Assembly: GCA_002728135.1 (NCBI GenBank)
Contig: PBVE01000005.1
Location: forward strand, 156,848-220,847
DNA from: Rhodospirillaceae bacterium
GTDB lineage: Bacteria; Pseudomonadota; Alphaproteobacteria; UBA828
Direction of reading: 5' to 3'
DNA: 64,000 nucleotides
Of the stretch, positions 41,439 through 49,479 are shown piece after piece (the stretch's first letter is position 1; each line of letters begins with the position of its first letter). Below the pieces are notes generated by a model. That model was not told the DNA's origin, made no database searches, and worked only from the letters and a program-made list of their open reading frames with translations. A program made the translations under genes and the position numbers.

Positions 41439-41721
41439 ATTTATTCTCTACAAGATCAGAAAGTGACTCAACAGCCCTGTCTGCCTCAGGTCCATCAGCT
41501 TCTATAGTTAAGGCTGAACCTGGACCTGCAGCCAACATCATAAGTCCTAGTATAGATATCCCAGACACACGAATTCCGTTTTTTTCAACAAAAATATCAG
41601 CATCGAATGTTTCTGCCAATTTAACAAATTTAGCTGCTGCTCGGGCATGTAACCCTAGACGATTAGCGACAAGACATGTTTTGTTATAAATATTATTTTT
41701 GTTGTTGAAGGAAATATTCAA
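41425..41721 (-). CDS. ptsH: Phosphocarrier protein HPr
   Basis: HPr carries phosphate from enzyme I to EIIA proteins. The 98 residues have the active His25 in GLHARAAAKFV and the regulatory Ser56 in VSGISILGLMMLAAG, which matches the Ser46 region targeted by HprK in Gram-positive bacteria. About 14 Asn-rich residues precede the usual start of the fold. It overlaps both the EIIA-Man gene (four bases) and the enzyme I gene (14 bases). HprK is two genes upstream, so Ser phosphorylation is plausible. Confidence 0.95.
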   Translation of the reverse strand: MNISFNNKNNIYNKTCLVANRLGLHARAAAKFVKLAETFDADIFVEKNGIRVSGISILGLMMLAAGPGSALTIEADGPEADRAVESLSDLVENKFDED

Positions 41722-42125
41722 ACATTCTCACTTTCTAAAAGTTTACTTGCTACATTAATATATTTACGCCCTGATTCTTGAGCTAAAATAACTGCTTTTT
41801 CCAAGTTATTTTCTTGTCTGATGCTCGCCAGCTTAATAAGCATAGGAAGATTCATCCCTGCCACAACTTCAATTTTTAGTTGGCTCATTACAGAGATAGC
41901 TAGGTTGGATGGTGTACCCCCGAACATATCTGTTAGAACAATAACTCCACTTCCATCGTTAACCTGCTCAATAGCTTCAAGGATATTTTTACGTTTGTTC
42001 TCCATATCATCGTCAGGCCCTATGCAAATGCTACGAATTTGGGTTTGTGGACCAACTACATGCTCTGTTGCAGCAATAAATTCATCTGCTAATCGTCCAT
42101 GGGTAACTAGCACTAAACCAATCAT
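41718..42125 (-). CDS. PTS EIIA component, mannose family (regulatory)
   Basis: This is a small EIIA of the mannose/fructose family, 135 residues, often called PtsM or ManX in alphaproteobacteria. It begins MIGLVLVTHG, with the phosphorylatable His at residue 9, and has VIVLTDMFGGTPSN around the second conserved loop. I chose ATG 42125 because GGGGAGA lies nine bases before it; a TTG at 42143 would include that site inside the gene. With no permease partner here it is likely a regulatory end point of the phosphate chain. Confidence 0.92.
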   Translation of the reverse strand: MIGLVLVTHGRLADEFIAATEHVVGPQTQIRSICIGPDDDMENKRKNILEAIEQVNDGSGVIVLTDMFGGTPSNLAISVMSQLKIEVVAGMNLPMLIKLASIRQENNLEKAVILAQESGRKYINVASKLLESENV

Positions 42126-42175
42126 TAAATATGTTCTCCCCAAAATATATTTGTTTGAATTCGATGTATCATGGT

Positions 42176-43063
42176 CTATTTATCATTAAAACTTTTAGCA
42201 AGATCGCGATGATAAAGATTCACTTCCCATCCATTTTCTTTTATTCTCTTATGTAGACTATTCGCAACGTGAACTGAACGATGTTTACCCCCAGTACATC
42301 CGATGGCAATTGTTAGGTAACTTTTACCCTCAGAGAGATATGAAGGTAAAAGAGATAGAATTAATAACATGAGATTATCAAAAAAAGGTGTAAAGGACGA
42401 ATCCTCTTCGATATATTCTTTTACGGAGTTATCATTACCACTCAAAGGCCTAAGAAATTCTACATAGTATGGGTTTTTTAAAAACCTTACATCAAATACC
42501 AAGTCTGACTCCGGTGGGAGTCCATATCTATAAGCGAAAGATAATATTGATAGTTCCAATGTTTGGGTATCTTCTATACTAAAGTGCCCCTTTATAACTT
42601 GTTTTAAATTTGGAATAGTCATTGAACTTGTATCTATAACTATATCAGCAATATCACGTAGCCATGCGAGTTGTTTTCTCTCAATGTAAAGGTTCTCTGT
42701 TATATTTTTTTTCTCTCTTAAAGGATGTTTACGTCTTGTTTCAGAAAAACGTTGCATAATAACTTGATCGTCACAATCAATAAAAAGAAAACTTGGTGAA
42801 AGGTTATATTTATAAATTGTTGGAGAAATTTCTTTTTCGAAAGTTAAAATATCAAATTGCCTTGTTCTAATATCAGCACAGATGGCTAAGGGTTGAGGCC
42901 GAGAGTTTGGGTTTGTTTCAAGATGTTCCAGCAGTTTTGGCAGAAGAGGAAAAGGAAGATTATCAAAAACCTCATAACCAAGGTCTTCAAGAATATTGAG
43001 AACACAACTTTTTCCAGCTCCAGACATTCCTGTAATGAGTAATATATTTTTTTCTTTTTTCAT
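42176..43063 (-). CDS. rapZ: RNase adapter / nucleotide-binding protein RapZ
   Basis: In E. coli RapZ senses glucosamine-6-phosphate and directs RNase E to the small RNA GlmZ. Alphaproteobacterial homologues sit in this PTS cluster and their role is less clear. The 295-residue protein has the P-loop GMSGAGKS at 12-19, the RTR-type motif near ADIRTRQFD, and the C-terminal domain with GCTGGKHRSVHVA and HRDL. The gene order hprK-rapZ-EIIA-ptsH-ptsP is conserved in the class. Confidence 0.95.
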   Translation of the reverse strand: MKKEKNILLITGMSGAGKSCVLNILEDLGYEVFDNLPFPLLPKLLEHLETNPNSRPQPLAICADIRTRQFDILTFEKEISPTIYKYNLSPSFLFIDCDDQVIMQRFSETRRKHPLREKKNITENLYIERKQLAWLRDIADIVIDTSSMTIPNLKQVIKGHFSIEDTQTLELSILSFAYRYGLPPESDLVFDVRFLKNPYYVEFLRPLSGNDNSVKEYIEEDSSFTPFFDNLMLLILSLLPSYLSEGKSYLTIAIGCTGGKHRSVHVANSLHKRIKENGWEVNLYHRDLAKSFNDK

Positions 43064-43103
43064 TTCTTGATACTTTATCTAAACTATACATCTTTTAGTA
43101 TTT

Positions 43104-43544
43104 TCAGAGATGTAACTTGTTACAATTATTATTATAGAATTCTTTAAGTGCTATAGAAATTTTTTCAATTGCTGAAGTTTCAAACGGACAAATTTGAATT
43201 TTGGGTATTTTATGAGAGCCAAAATACCATATCACATTTTCAGGAATTCTCTCTGCAGAATCAAACTTAACTAAATCTACTACAAGGTAAATTGGTGCAC
43301 TGATAGCATGTGCAATATGGAGAATCCCTACTCCTCTTACTTCAATTAATCCCCTTAAAGATATTGGAGGGCAGCCAATTAACTTAGAACCTGATGAATT
43401 TAGAATTACTTGATCATCTGCTACCAAACGCCATCCCCTATCAATGAGTCTAAGACATAAGTCAGATTTTCCTGCTCCTGAGGGACCTTGAAGAAGAATT
43501 CCACGTCCTTCGGACTCTACGCAGGTTGCATGGAGTATAATCAT
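43104..43544 (-). CDS. hprK: Short HPr kinase (HprK catalytic domain)
   Basis: HprK phosphorylates HPr on a serine and can reverse the reaction. This is the compact alphaproteobacterial form, 146 residues, made up of the kinase domain only. Walker A GPSGAGKS is at 20-27, followed by RGWRLVADDQVIL with the paired Asp. IEVRGVGIL matches the P-loop-kinase signature of full-length HprK. The N-terminal sensor domain of Gram-positive HprK is missing. The gene follows ptsN by 89 bp. Confidence 0.93.
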   Translation of the reverse strand: MIILHATCVESEGRGILLQGPSGAGKSDLCLRLIDRGWRLVADDQVILNSSGSKLIGCPPISLRGLIEVRGVGILHIAHAISAPIYLVVDLVKFDSAERIPENVIWYFGSHKIPKIQICPFETSAIEKISIALKEFYNNNCNKLHL

Positions 43545-43633
43545 ATTTTAAAGGTGTGCTTTGATTTGATCGCTGTCAAGGATTTGAATAAAAGGTAAAT
43601 ATGTTAAAAATATTTTTTATAAACAAACCTTAT

Positions 43634-44098
43634 CTATGCTGCACTTACAGTTGGAGTATTAGTAAGTAAGGCATAAAGTGCTTCTGCAGTATCTGAACCC
43701 CTTAGCTGTTCACAAATTCCTTCATTCTTTAAAAGCCGTGAAACTTTTGCTAATGCTTTAAGATGATCAGCCCCAGCACTTTTTGGGGCAAGTAGAAGAA
43801 AAATCAAATCAACTGGTTCTTCATCGATAGACTCAAAGTCGATTTTTTTATCCAGCTTAGCAAATACTGCGTAGAGTTGATTAATGCCTGACAATCTTCC
43901 ATGTGGAATAGCAACTCCATTACCAACACCCGTAGAGCCAAGACGTTCACGTTCAAGTAAAACATCAAATACAGTTCTTTCGTGTAATCCAGTTAATTTT
44001 GCTGCGACGTCAGATATTCCTTGCAGCGCATGTTTTTTGCTGCCAGTTTTTAATGCGGGGATAACCCCAGATAGATTAAGAATTTCCGCAATTTCCAT
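43634..44098 (-). CDS. ptsN: Nitrogen regulatory EIIA (EIIA-Ntr)
   Basis: EIIA-Ntr is a regulatory phospho-acceptor that in other proteobacteria controls potassium transport, stringent-response enzymes and sensor kinases. The 154-residue protein has the active His66 in GVGNGVAIPHGRL and the conserved LLAPKSAGADHLKALA. In most alphaproteobacteria ptsN follows rpoN and hpf; here neither is present upstream and only a 424-bp gene-free stretch separates it from lptB. A TTGACT hexamer lies about 230 bp before the start. Confidence 0.94.
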   Translation of the reverse strand: MEIAEILNLSGVIPALKTGSKKHALQGISDVAAKLTGLHERTVFDVLLERERLGSTGVGNGVAIPHGRLSGINQLYAVFAKLDKKIDFESIDEEPVDLIFLLLAPKSAGADHLKALAKVSRLLKNEGICEQLRGSDTAEALYALLTNTPTVSAA

Positions 44099-44522
44099 TA
44101 AATTAGCCTTAACTCTGTACGTTTATATGAGTCAGTTTCTTAAGACCAGTAATTTATACTAGTAATTGTCTATTAATTTTTTTCCAGTTTGTATTTTAAA
44201 TCTAGCTAGTAAAGGGTTATTAGAGATTTTGCTTCGATTAAATAAATCAGTAATCTATCCCTTAAAATGGCCATATTAGGCTTCCTACTATTTCAAAGCG
44301 GCGGCACAATAATGCCACCACTACAATTTAGTCAATAGCTGTGTTTCAAAACATACAATATTTATTAATTATTCCTTTTATAACAGATAGTTAATTAAGA
44401 AAAAAAATTCTTAAAATTAATTAAAGCTTTTATGAGTAAGATTTTTGATGTAGTAGCTGACTTAAAAGTTTTGCAAATTAAATTTGATATGTTTTATAAT
44501 TTAAGAAATTAATCTTATTAAT
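44099..44522. other. Gene-free gap where rpoN and hpf usually lie
   Basis: No convincing coding frame is visible on either strand in these 424 bases, and I could not find remnants of hpf or rpoN. The stretch is very AT-rich except for the GC-rich hairpin at 44298-44321. On the minus strand, TTGACT (44335-44330) lies just ahead of that hairpin and could be the -35 of a ptsN promoter, with CATTAT, 15 bases on, as a poor -10. Confidence 0.6.
44298..44321 (-). other. GC-rich hairpin
   Basis: On the minus strand GTGGTGGCA and TGCCGCCGC flank a six-base loop, TTATTG. As RNA they form nine pairs, two of them G-U, so the fold fits RNA read from the minus strand better than plus-strand RNA, where those two positions become C-A mismatches. 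No T-run follows, so it is not a standard terminator. Confidence 0.55.
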
Positions 44523-45332
44523 TTATAGGCGAAATTTTTCTCCTAAGTAAACTTTTCTTACTTCTTCATGAGCAACAATGTCCCCGGGTAATCCTTCCAT
44601 GAGGACTGCACCTTCATGAATAATGTATGCTCGATCCACAATATCTAGTGTTTCGCGAACGTTATGATCAGTTAACAAAACACCTATACCTCGGTGTTTT
44701 AAGTGAGCAACTAAATCCCTGATCTCACCAACAGCAATAGGATCTATTCCAGCAAGCGGCTCATCCATAAGCATAAAATTAGGTTTAGATGCCAGTGCTC
44801 TAGCAATTTCAACTCTCCTTCGTTCACCTCCTGATAGAGCCAGTGCTGGAGTTCGTCTAAGGTGGCTTATAGAAAATTCGGCCAATAATTCATCAAGTAA
44901 GGCTTCACGATTCGCCCTTTCAGGTTCTGTGGCCTCAAGCACAGCTCTGATATTATTTTCTACTGTTAATCCTCTGAAAATCGATGCTTCTTGTGGAAGA
45001 TAACCTATTCCTAGACGTGCTCTCCTGTACATTGGAAGATCTGTTATATCATGCCCGTCAAGGTACACATTTCCATAATCACCAGCCATCAAACCAGTAA
45101 TGATATAAAAACTTGTAGTTTTTCCAGCACCATTGGGACCCAATAGTCCAACAGCCTCTCCTCTCTGGACTTGTAAACTTATACCTCTCAAAACAGGTCG
45201 TTTCTTGAACTGTTTTCCCAAATTTAAGGCTGCTAAACCCGAGTTTTCTGCAACAAGCTTCGGACCATTTTCAGTTATTTTAGGACCTGAGGTTGGTTTT
45301 TTAAATACATTATTTATAATTGTTTTTGACAT
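44523..45332 (-). CDS. lptB: LPS export ABC transporter ATPase LptB
   Basis: LptB powers extraction of lipopolysaccharide from the inner membrane with LptF and LptG. The 269-residue protein has Walker A GPNGAGKTT at 65-73, signature LALSGGERRRVEIARAL and Walker B FMLMDEPLAGIDP. An N-terminal extension of about 30 polar residues precedes the domain and is not seen in the E. coli protein. It follows lptA by 14 bp. The gene after it in many relatives, rpoN, is missing. Confidence 0.96.
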   Translation of the reverse strand: MSKTIINNVFKKPTSGPKITENGPKLVAENSGLAALNLGKQFKKRPVLRGISLQVQRGEAVGLLGPNGAGKTTSFYIITGLMAGDYGNVYLDGHDITDLPMYRRARLGIGYLPQEASIFRGLTVENNIRAVLEATEPERANREALLDELLAEFSISHLRRTPALALSGGERRRVEIARALASKPNFMLMDEPLAGIDPIAVGEIRDLVAHLKHRGIGVLLTDHNVRETLDIVDRAYIIHEGAVLMEGLPGDIVAHEEVRKVYLGEKFRL

Positions 45333-45346
45333 TTTAGCTCTGAAAA

Positions 45347-45880
45347 TTATTTTTCTTTATTTTCTGGAATAAATAGCCCTCGAACACGATTTTCTTTTCC
45401 TTTTTGTTTTTTACCCTTTGATACTCGGCTTTCCCCAGTTTCAAGATTCATATGTAAGTGTTCACCTTGTATTACATTTTCATTTTGAGTAAGTACTACA
45501 TTTCCAACGAGTATAATTGTTTTTTTATCAACATTATAAATTCCTGTATTTCCACTTGCTGTTTCTCGGGGTGATGTAACAAAAACATCGCCTGAAGCAT
45601 CAATCAATGATATACCTGGTTGTTCAGGGTTTTTGGAATTTTCTCTGTAATGTACGACTAGTTTTGCAGCATTTAATATCATATCTCCTTGCACTACTTC
45701 CACATTACCTGAAAAAATGGCTTTATTTTCACCTTGTTTAACTTCCAATGTGTCGGCCACTACTTCGATGGGTAAGGTGCTATCATGCTGATTTTTATTC
45801 AGCTTTGAATCAGCATAGGCAGGTATACTTAACACAAGGCTAAAAATAAAAAAATTGAGTACAAAATAAATCGTCCTCAT
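45347..45880 (-). CDS. lptA: LPS transport periplasmic protein LptA
   Basis: LptA forms the periplasmic bridge that carries lipopolysaccharide from LptC to LptD. I chose ATG 45880: AAGGG lies just before it, it is one base after the lptC stop, and it gives a clean signal peptide (IYFVLNFFIFSLVLSIPAYA, likely cut after AYA). The mature OstA-type fold shows IEVVADTLEV, KAIFSGNVEVVQGD and LTQNENVIQGEHLHMNL. The tail is Lys-rich. About 177 residues. Confidence 0.92.
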   Translation of the reverse strand: MRTIYFVLNFFIFSLVLSIPAYADSKLNKNQHDSTLPIEVVADTLEVKQGENKAIFSGNVEVVQGDMILNAAKLVVHYRENSKNPEQPGISLIDASGDVFVTSPRETASGNTGIYNVDKKTIILVGNVVLTQNENVIQGEHLHMNLETGESRVSKGKKQKGKENRVRGLFIPENKEK

Positions 45881-45881
45881 A

Positions 45882-46604
45882 TTACCCTTTGTGTGCATTA
45901 GGAAATATGACAAGTTTCACCCTATTACCAAAAAATGTTGTTTGTCCCTTTTCTATAAGACGGAAACTCCCTGCGTTCAATAGTCCAAATGGACTTTGAC
46001 CCTCAATAGGTTCATTTCCCACTGCTATCCCTTTACCAAGATCAATATGTGCACTTTCAGTAACTAGTTCGTGCCCAACATCTGAGAAAAGAGTCACTTT
46101 TCCTTTCAGGTCAAGAAGTTTTTTATTTCGTTCATATGTGCCAGATTTAGCCGTAAGTGCATACCAATTTCTTTTTTCGGCCCCGTTGAAAATATCTGCA
46201 GTGATATTTTGTAGTATTATTGTTGTTGAATTTGCTTCATGTTGTGATGCTTCAGAAGCACTGACAGTAAATGGTTGATTCCTTTCATCTGTATCCATAT
46301 ATCGAGCGTTAACCATTTTTAATGAACCGTCAACTTCGCTTATTTCTGAGTATGTAATTCTAAAACCCTCTTCTGTTCCACTCATTATAGGCCATATCAC
46401 TATAAGACTTATAAGTATGATAGCTATCAACGGCAATACATAGCGCATCACCCCCACGAAATGACTATATTTTGAAGTATTTTTAGCCTGTCCTTCCATA
46501 GAGTAGCCATCAAAGGATGCTAGTTGGCCATAAGGTTCCTTATGATGATTTTTTACAGGCTCATTTACATATTTAGAAGATCTGGAGCTTCTGATAATGC
46601 TCAT
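45882..46604 (-). CDS. lptC: LPS export protein LptC
   Basis: LptC is a single-pass inner-membrane protein that passes lipopolysaccharide from LptBFG to LptA. I set the start at ATG 46604, eight bases after kdsD; a longer frame to 46637 overlaps kdsD. A cytoplasmic polar stretch of about 50 residues precedes the membrane helix (VLPLIAIILISLIVIWPIM). The periplasmic beta-jellyroll follows, with repeated strand patterns such as YALTAKSGTYERNKKLLDLKG, and GNRVKLVIFP at its end. Weak sequence conservation is normal for this family; the position between kdsD and lptA supports it. Confidence 0.9.
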   Translation of the reverse strand: MSIIRSSRSSKYVNEPVKNHHKEPYGQLASFDGYSMEGQAKNTSKYSHFVGVMRYVLPLIAIILISLIVIWPIMSGTEEGFRITYSEISEVDGSLKMVNARYMDTDERNQPFTVSASEASQHEANSTTIILQNITADIFNGAEKRNWYALTAKSGTYERNKKLLDLKGKVTLFSDVGHELVTESAHIDLGKGIAVGNEPIEGQSPFGLLNAGSFRLIEKGQTTFFGNRVKLVIFPNAHKG

Positions 46605-46612
46605 TAGTTTTT

Positions 46613-47599
46613 TCACGCAACACCCGCTCTTAAGCAATCATGTATATGGATTATACCTTTTAAATTATCTGAATCTGAGACAAACAAACTTGTTATCTTA
46701 AGTTCATTCATTATTCCAAGTGCTTCTGCAGCAAGTGCATTTGGTCTAATAGTTCTGGGATTATCTGTCATGACATCACGGGCATACATTGATAGAAGCT
46801 TTTCTTGCATGTGCCTCCTAAGATCACCATCTGTAATAACTCCAACTAATAATTCTGATTCAGAGATTACCCCAACACAACCAAAACTTTTTTCTGTAAT
46901 AACCAATAAAGCTTCGCTCATAGGGGTATTCAGTTTAACAACAGGAATATTTTTTCCAACGTGCATAATATCTGAAACTCTGAGGAGTTGTTTTCCAAGT
47001 TTTCCTCCTGGATGAAAGACTTGAAAATCTCTATCACTAAATCCACGACGTTCAAAAAGCGAAACTGCTATAGCATCACCCATTGCTAAAGCCATTGTGG
47101 TTGAGGTTGTTGGAGCAAGTCCTAGTGTTCCAGCCTCAGGTTCATCAGGAAGGATCAGCGAAACATTACTCGACTCAGTCAAAGTAGAAATTTTGCAACC
47201 AACAATTGCTACTAAAGGAATTTCAAACCGTTTCGCATATTCAATTAAATCATTAAGTTCATGTGTTTCTCCAGAGTTTGACAAAATAAGTAAAGCATCC
47301 TGACTGGTGATCATTCCGAGATCACCGTGGCTTGCTTCAGCCGGATGAACAAAAATAGCAGGTGACCCGGTTGAAGCTAGTGTTGCAGCTATTTTTTTTC
47401 CAATATGTCCACTTTTCCCCATACCAGAAACTATAATTCTGCCATTAATTTTTTCAAAAATTTCTATTGCAGATATAAATGTTTGTCCAAGTTCCTTAGA
47501 CATACGTTTTATTGCTTCTGATTCTTGAATGAGGACTCTGCTTGCAGAATCAATAGGAGAAGATTTTTCAAATGAATTTAGCTCACTAATTTTATTCAT
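46613..47599 (-). CDS. kdsD: Arabinose-5-phosphate isomerase KdsD (KpsF/GutQ)
   Basis: KdsD converts ribulose-5-phosphate to arabinose-5-phosphate, the first step to Kdo for lipopolysaccharide. The SIS domain has VSGMGKSGHIGKKIAATLAS, FVHPAEASHGDLG and ILSNSGETHEL. Two C-terminal CBS domains follow, one containing GVITDGDLRRHM. I chose ATG 47599 (about 328 residues); an upstream in-frame ATG at 47674 overlaps rnd and adds a non-family leader. Clustered with lptC and lptA, whose pathway needs its product. Confidence 0.95.
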   Translation of the reverse strand: MNKISELNSFEKSSPIDSASRVLIQESEAIKRMSKELGQTFISAIEIFEKINGRIIVSGMGKSGHIGKKIAATLASTGSPAIFVHPAEASHGDLGMITSQDALLILSNSGETHELNDLIEYAKRFEIPLVAIVGCKISTLTESSNVSLILPDEPEAGTLGLAPTTSTTMALAMGDAIAVSLFERRGFSDRDFQVFHPGGKLGKQLLRVSDIMHVGKNIPVVKLNTPMSEALLVITEKSFGCVGVISESELLVGVITDGDLRRHMQEKLLSMYARDVMTDNPRTIRPNALAAEALGIMNELKITSLFVSDSDNLKGIIHIHDCLRAGVA

Positions 47600-47639
47600 G
47601 GCATTATCATCATCTTTCCGATTTATACTTAAAGGTATA

Positions 47640-48254
47640 TTAATGTGAAAATATGTCAGGTTCAGCCCATCCATTTAGATCGAGTTTGCATCTGTATGGT
47701 ATGAATGAAAAACATTCATTAGCTAGTTCAACTCTTCCTTCACGCATTAACATCGTGTCTAAAATTTCCTTTAATGAGTGAAGATGAAGTACATCTGTAG
47801 ATGCATATTCAATTTGTTGATTGGAAAGTTTCTCCGAACCCCAGTCTGAGGATTGCTGTTGTTTAGAAATTTCTATGTTAAGAAGGTCCTTGCATAGGTC
47901 TTTATAACCGTGTCGATCTGTATAAGTTCTTACTAATTTTGAAGCAATTTTTGTGCAATAAATTGGTTGACAGCTTACTCTGAGATATTTTTGTATAATT
48001 GCTACATCAAATCGGGCAAAATGAAAAATTTTCAACACCTGTTTGTTGGACAGAAGTTTATTAAGATTTGGAGAGTTAAATTTACTATTTTTACCCAGCT
48101 GAACTAGATGACAATCCCCATTTCCGTTTGAGAGTTGAATTAAGCAAAGTCTATCTCTTTCAGGGTTTAATCCCATCGTTTCAGTATCAACAGCTATAGT
48201 ATTGCCAAGATCTAAGTCATTAGGTAGATCTTCTTTATATATAAAATTTGCCAT
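47640..48254 (-). CDS. rnd: Short ribonuclease D family 3'-5' exonuclease
   Basis: This is an exonuclease of the DEDDy group, 204 residues, which is just the catalytic domain without the HRDC domains of E. coli RNase D. The acidic residues are D23 and E25 in AVDTETMGLN, an Asp in FHFARFDVAII, and the Tyr/Asp pair in EYASTDVLHLHSL. Short forms of this kind are common in alphaproteobacteria, where they trim RNA 3' ends. It is the first gene of the leftward lpt cluster, divergent to the NDUFA9-like gene. Confidence 0.9.
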   Translation of the reverse strand: MANFIYKEDLPNDLDLGNTIAVDTETMGLNPERDRLCLIQLSNGNGDCHLVQLGKNSKFNSPNLNKLLSNKQVLKIFHFARFDVAIIQKYLRVSCQPIYCTKIASKLVRTYTDRHGYKDLCKDLLNIEISKQQQSSDWGSEKLSNQQIEYASTDVLHLHSLKEILDTMLMREGRVELANECFSFIPYRCKLDLNGWAEPDIFSH

Positions 48255-48409
48255 GCCTAACCTGATAATTGATGAATCTAATAGTTTGAGTGATAACTTA
48301 CTAATATATACTTATTTATCTAGAAGGGTTTACAATTCTGTTTTAAATATAGCGTTGTTATGGGTTTCTGCAAAATACTAGTGCTATTAATTAAATTAAA
48401 GAGGATTCC

Positions 48410-49423
48410 GTGAGTTTAAATATAACAATTTTCGGTGGTGGCGGATTTATAGGTCGTCAAGTCGTTCAAAAGTTAGCAAAACAAGGCCATACTATTCGAA
48501 TTGCTACTCGCCGACCAGATTCGGTTGGTTTTCTTAGACCTTTAGGAAACCCAGGTCAAGTCGTGCCCGTTCAGGCTAATATTCGTGATGAAAACTCCAT
48601 CATAAATGCTATTAAAGGAGCTGATGCAGTTATAAATCTTGTTGGAATTCTAAGAGAGAACTCATCACAAAATTTTTTTGAAATCCATGAGAAGGCCCCG
48701 GGCATGATAGCACGTTTGGTTGCTGCTGAAAAAGTTAGGAAATTAATTCACCTATCTGCAATTGGTGCGGATTTAAAATCACCAACACGCTATGGAAAAT
48801 CAAAGGCAAAAGGAGAATACAATTTAAAGCAAGAGTTCCCTAATGCCACAATTTTAAGGCCAAGCTTGGTATTTGGTCCAGATGATGAATTTTTTAATAA
48901 AATGCATTCATTGCTAAAAATATTACCTGTAGCCCCAATATTTTTTGACTCAAAAAAAATGCCTAGGATAAAATTCGATGGTATTTTTCCTATTGCACAC
49001 TTTGAAGCTGGGTTGACAAAATTTCAACCTGTTTATGTAGGAGATGTTGCAAAAGCCACAGTTAACTCAATTGTAAATAACAATTCTGAAGGGAAAATAT
49101 TTGAGCTTGGAGGGCCTAAAATATACATGTATAGGGAATTAATTTCTATTATTCTTCAATCGGCTGGCATAAGAAAACGTTTATTTCCAGTGCCTTTTTT
49201 TGCTATTAATGCAGGGGCAGCCATTATTGAAAAAATCCCTGAATTCTTCCTTCACGCTTTTCCGATTCCACCGTTGTCTCGAGATCAAATTAGAATGTTG
49301 CGTATAGATAATATTGTTGGAGATGGGGCATATGGGTTTGAAAATTTAAGCATTAGTCCATCTGCTCTAGAATCTATTTTACCAACTTATATAAAAAACC
49401 ATAAAAACATGCGTTCTTTGTAG
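48410..49423 (+). CDS. NDUFA9-like NAD(P)-binding protein
   Basis: This extended short-chain dehydrogenase-like protein has 337 residues. The nucleotide loop FGGGGFIGRQVVQKLA starts at residue 8. ATRRP follows the second strand. The usual catalytic YxxxK appears as YGKSKAKGE. It resembles the mitochondrial complex I accessory subunit NDUFA9 and its alphaproteobacterial relatives, which may help assemble or stabilise complex I. No enzyme activity is established. The start is GTG with AGAGGA before it. It converges on uppP. Confidence 0.85.
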   Translation: MSLNITIFGGGGFIGRQVVQKLAKQGHTIRIATRRPDSVGFLRPLGNPGQVVPVQANIRDENSIINAIKGADAVINLVGILRENSSQNFFEIHEKAPGMIARLVAAEKVRKLIHLSAIGADLKSPTRYGKSKAKGEYNLKQEFPNATILRPSLVFGPDDEFFNKMHSLLKILPVAPIFFDSKKMPRIKFDGIFPIAHFEAGLTKFQPVYVGDVAKATVNSIVNNNSEGKIFELGGPKIYMYRELISIILQSAGIRKRLFPVPFFAINAGAAIIEKIPEFFLHAFPIPPLSRDQIRMLRIDNIVGDGAYGFENLSISPSALESILPTYIKNHKNMRSL

Positions 49424-49438
49424 AGTTTACTATCTAAA

Positions 49439-49472
49439 CTTAAGAACTATCACTACTTAAGAACTATCACTA
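49439..49472. repeat. Exact 17-bp tandem duplication
   Basis: CTTAAGAACTATCACTA occurs twice without a gap, at 49439-49455 and 49456-49472, in the 56-bp space between two convergent genes. The second copy's ATCACTA also pairs with TAGTGAT at 49485-49491, inside the end of uppP, giving a weak stem. Confidence 0.95.
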
Positions 49473-49479
49473 TAGGTAA

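Noticed and set aside
44298..44321. Sigma-54-type promoter reading of the GC-rich hairpin (TGGCA ... TGC)
   Set aside because: The GG and GC elements are nine bases apart rather than ten, and rpoN is missing nearby.
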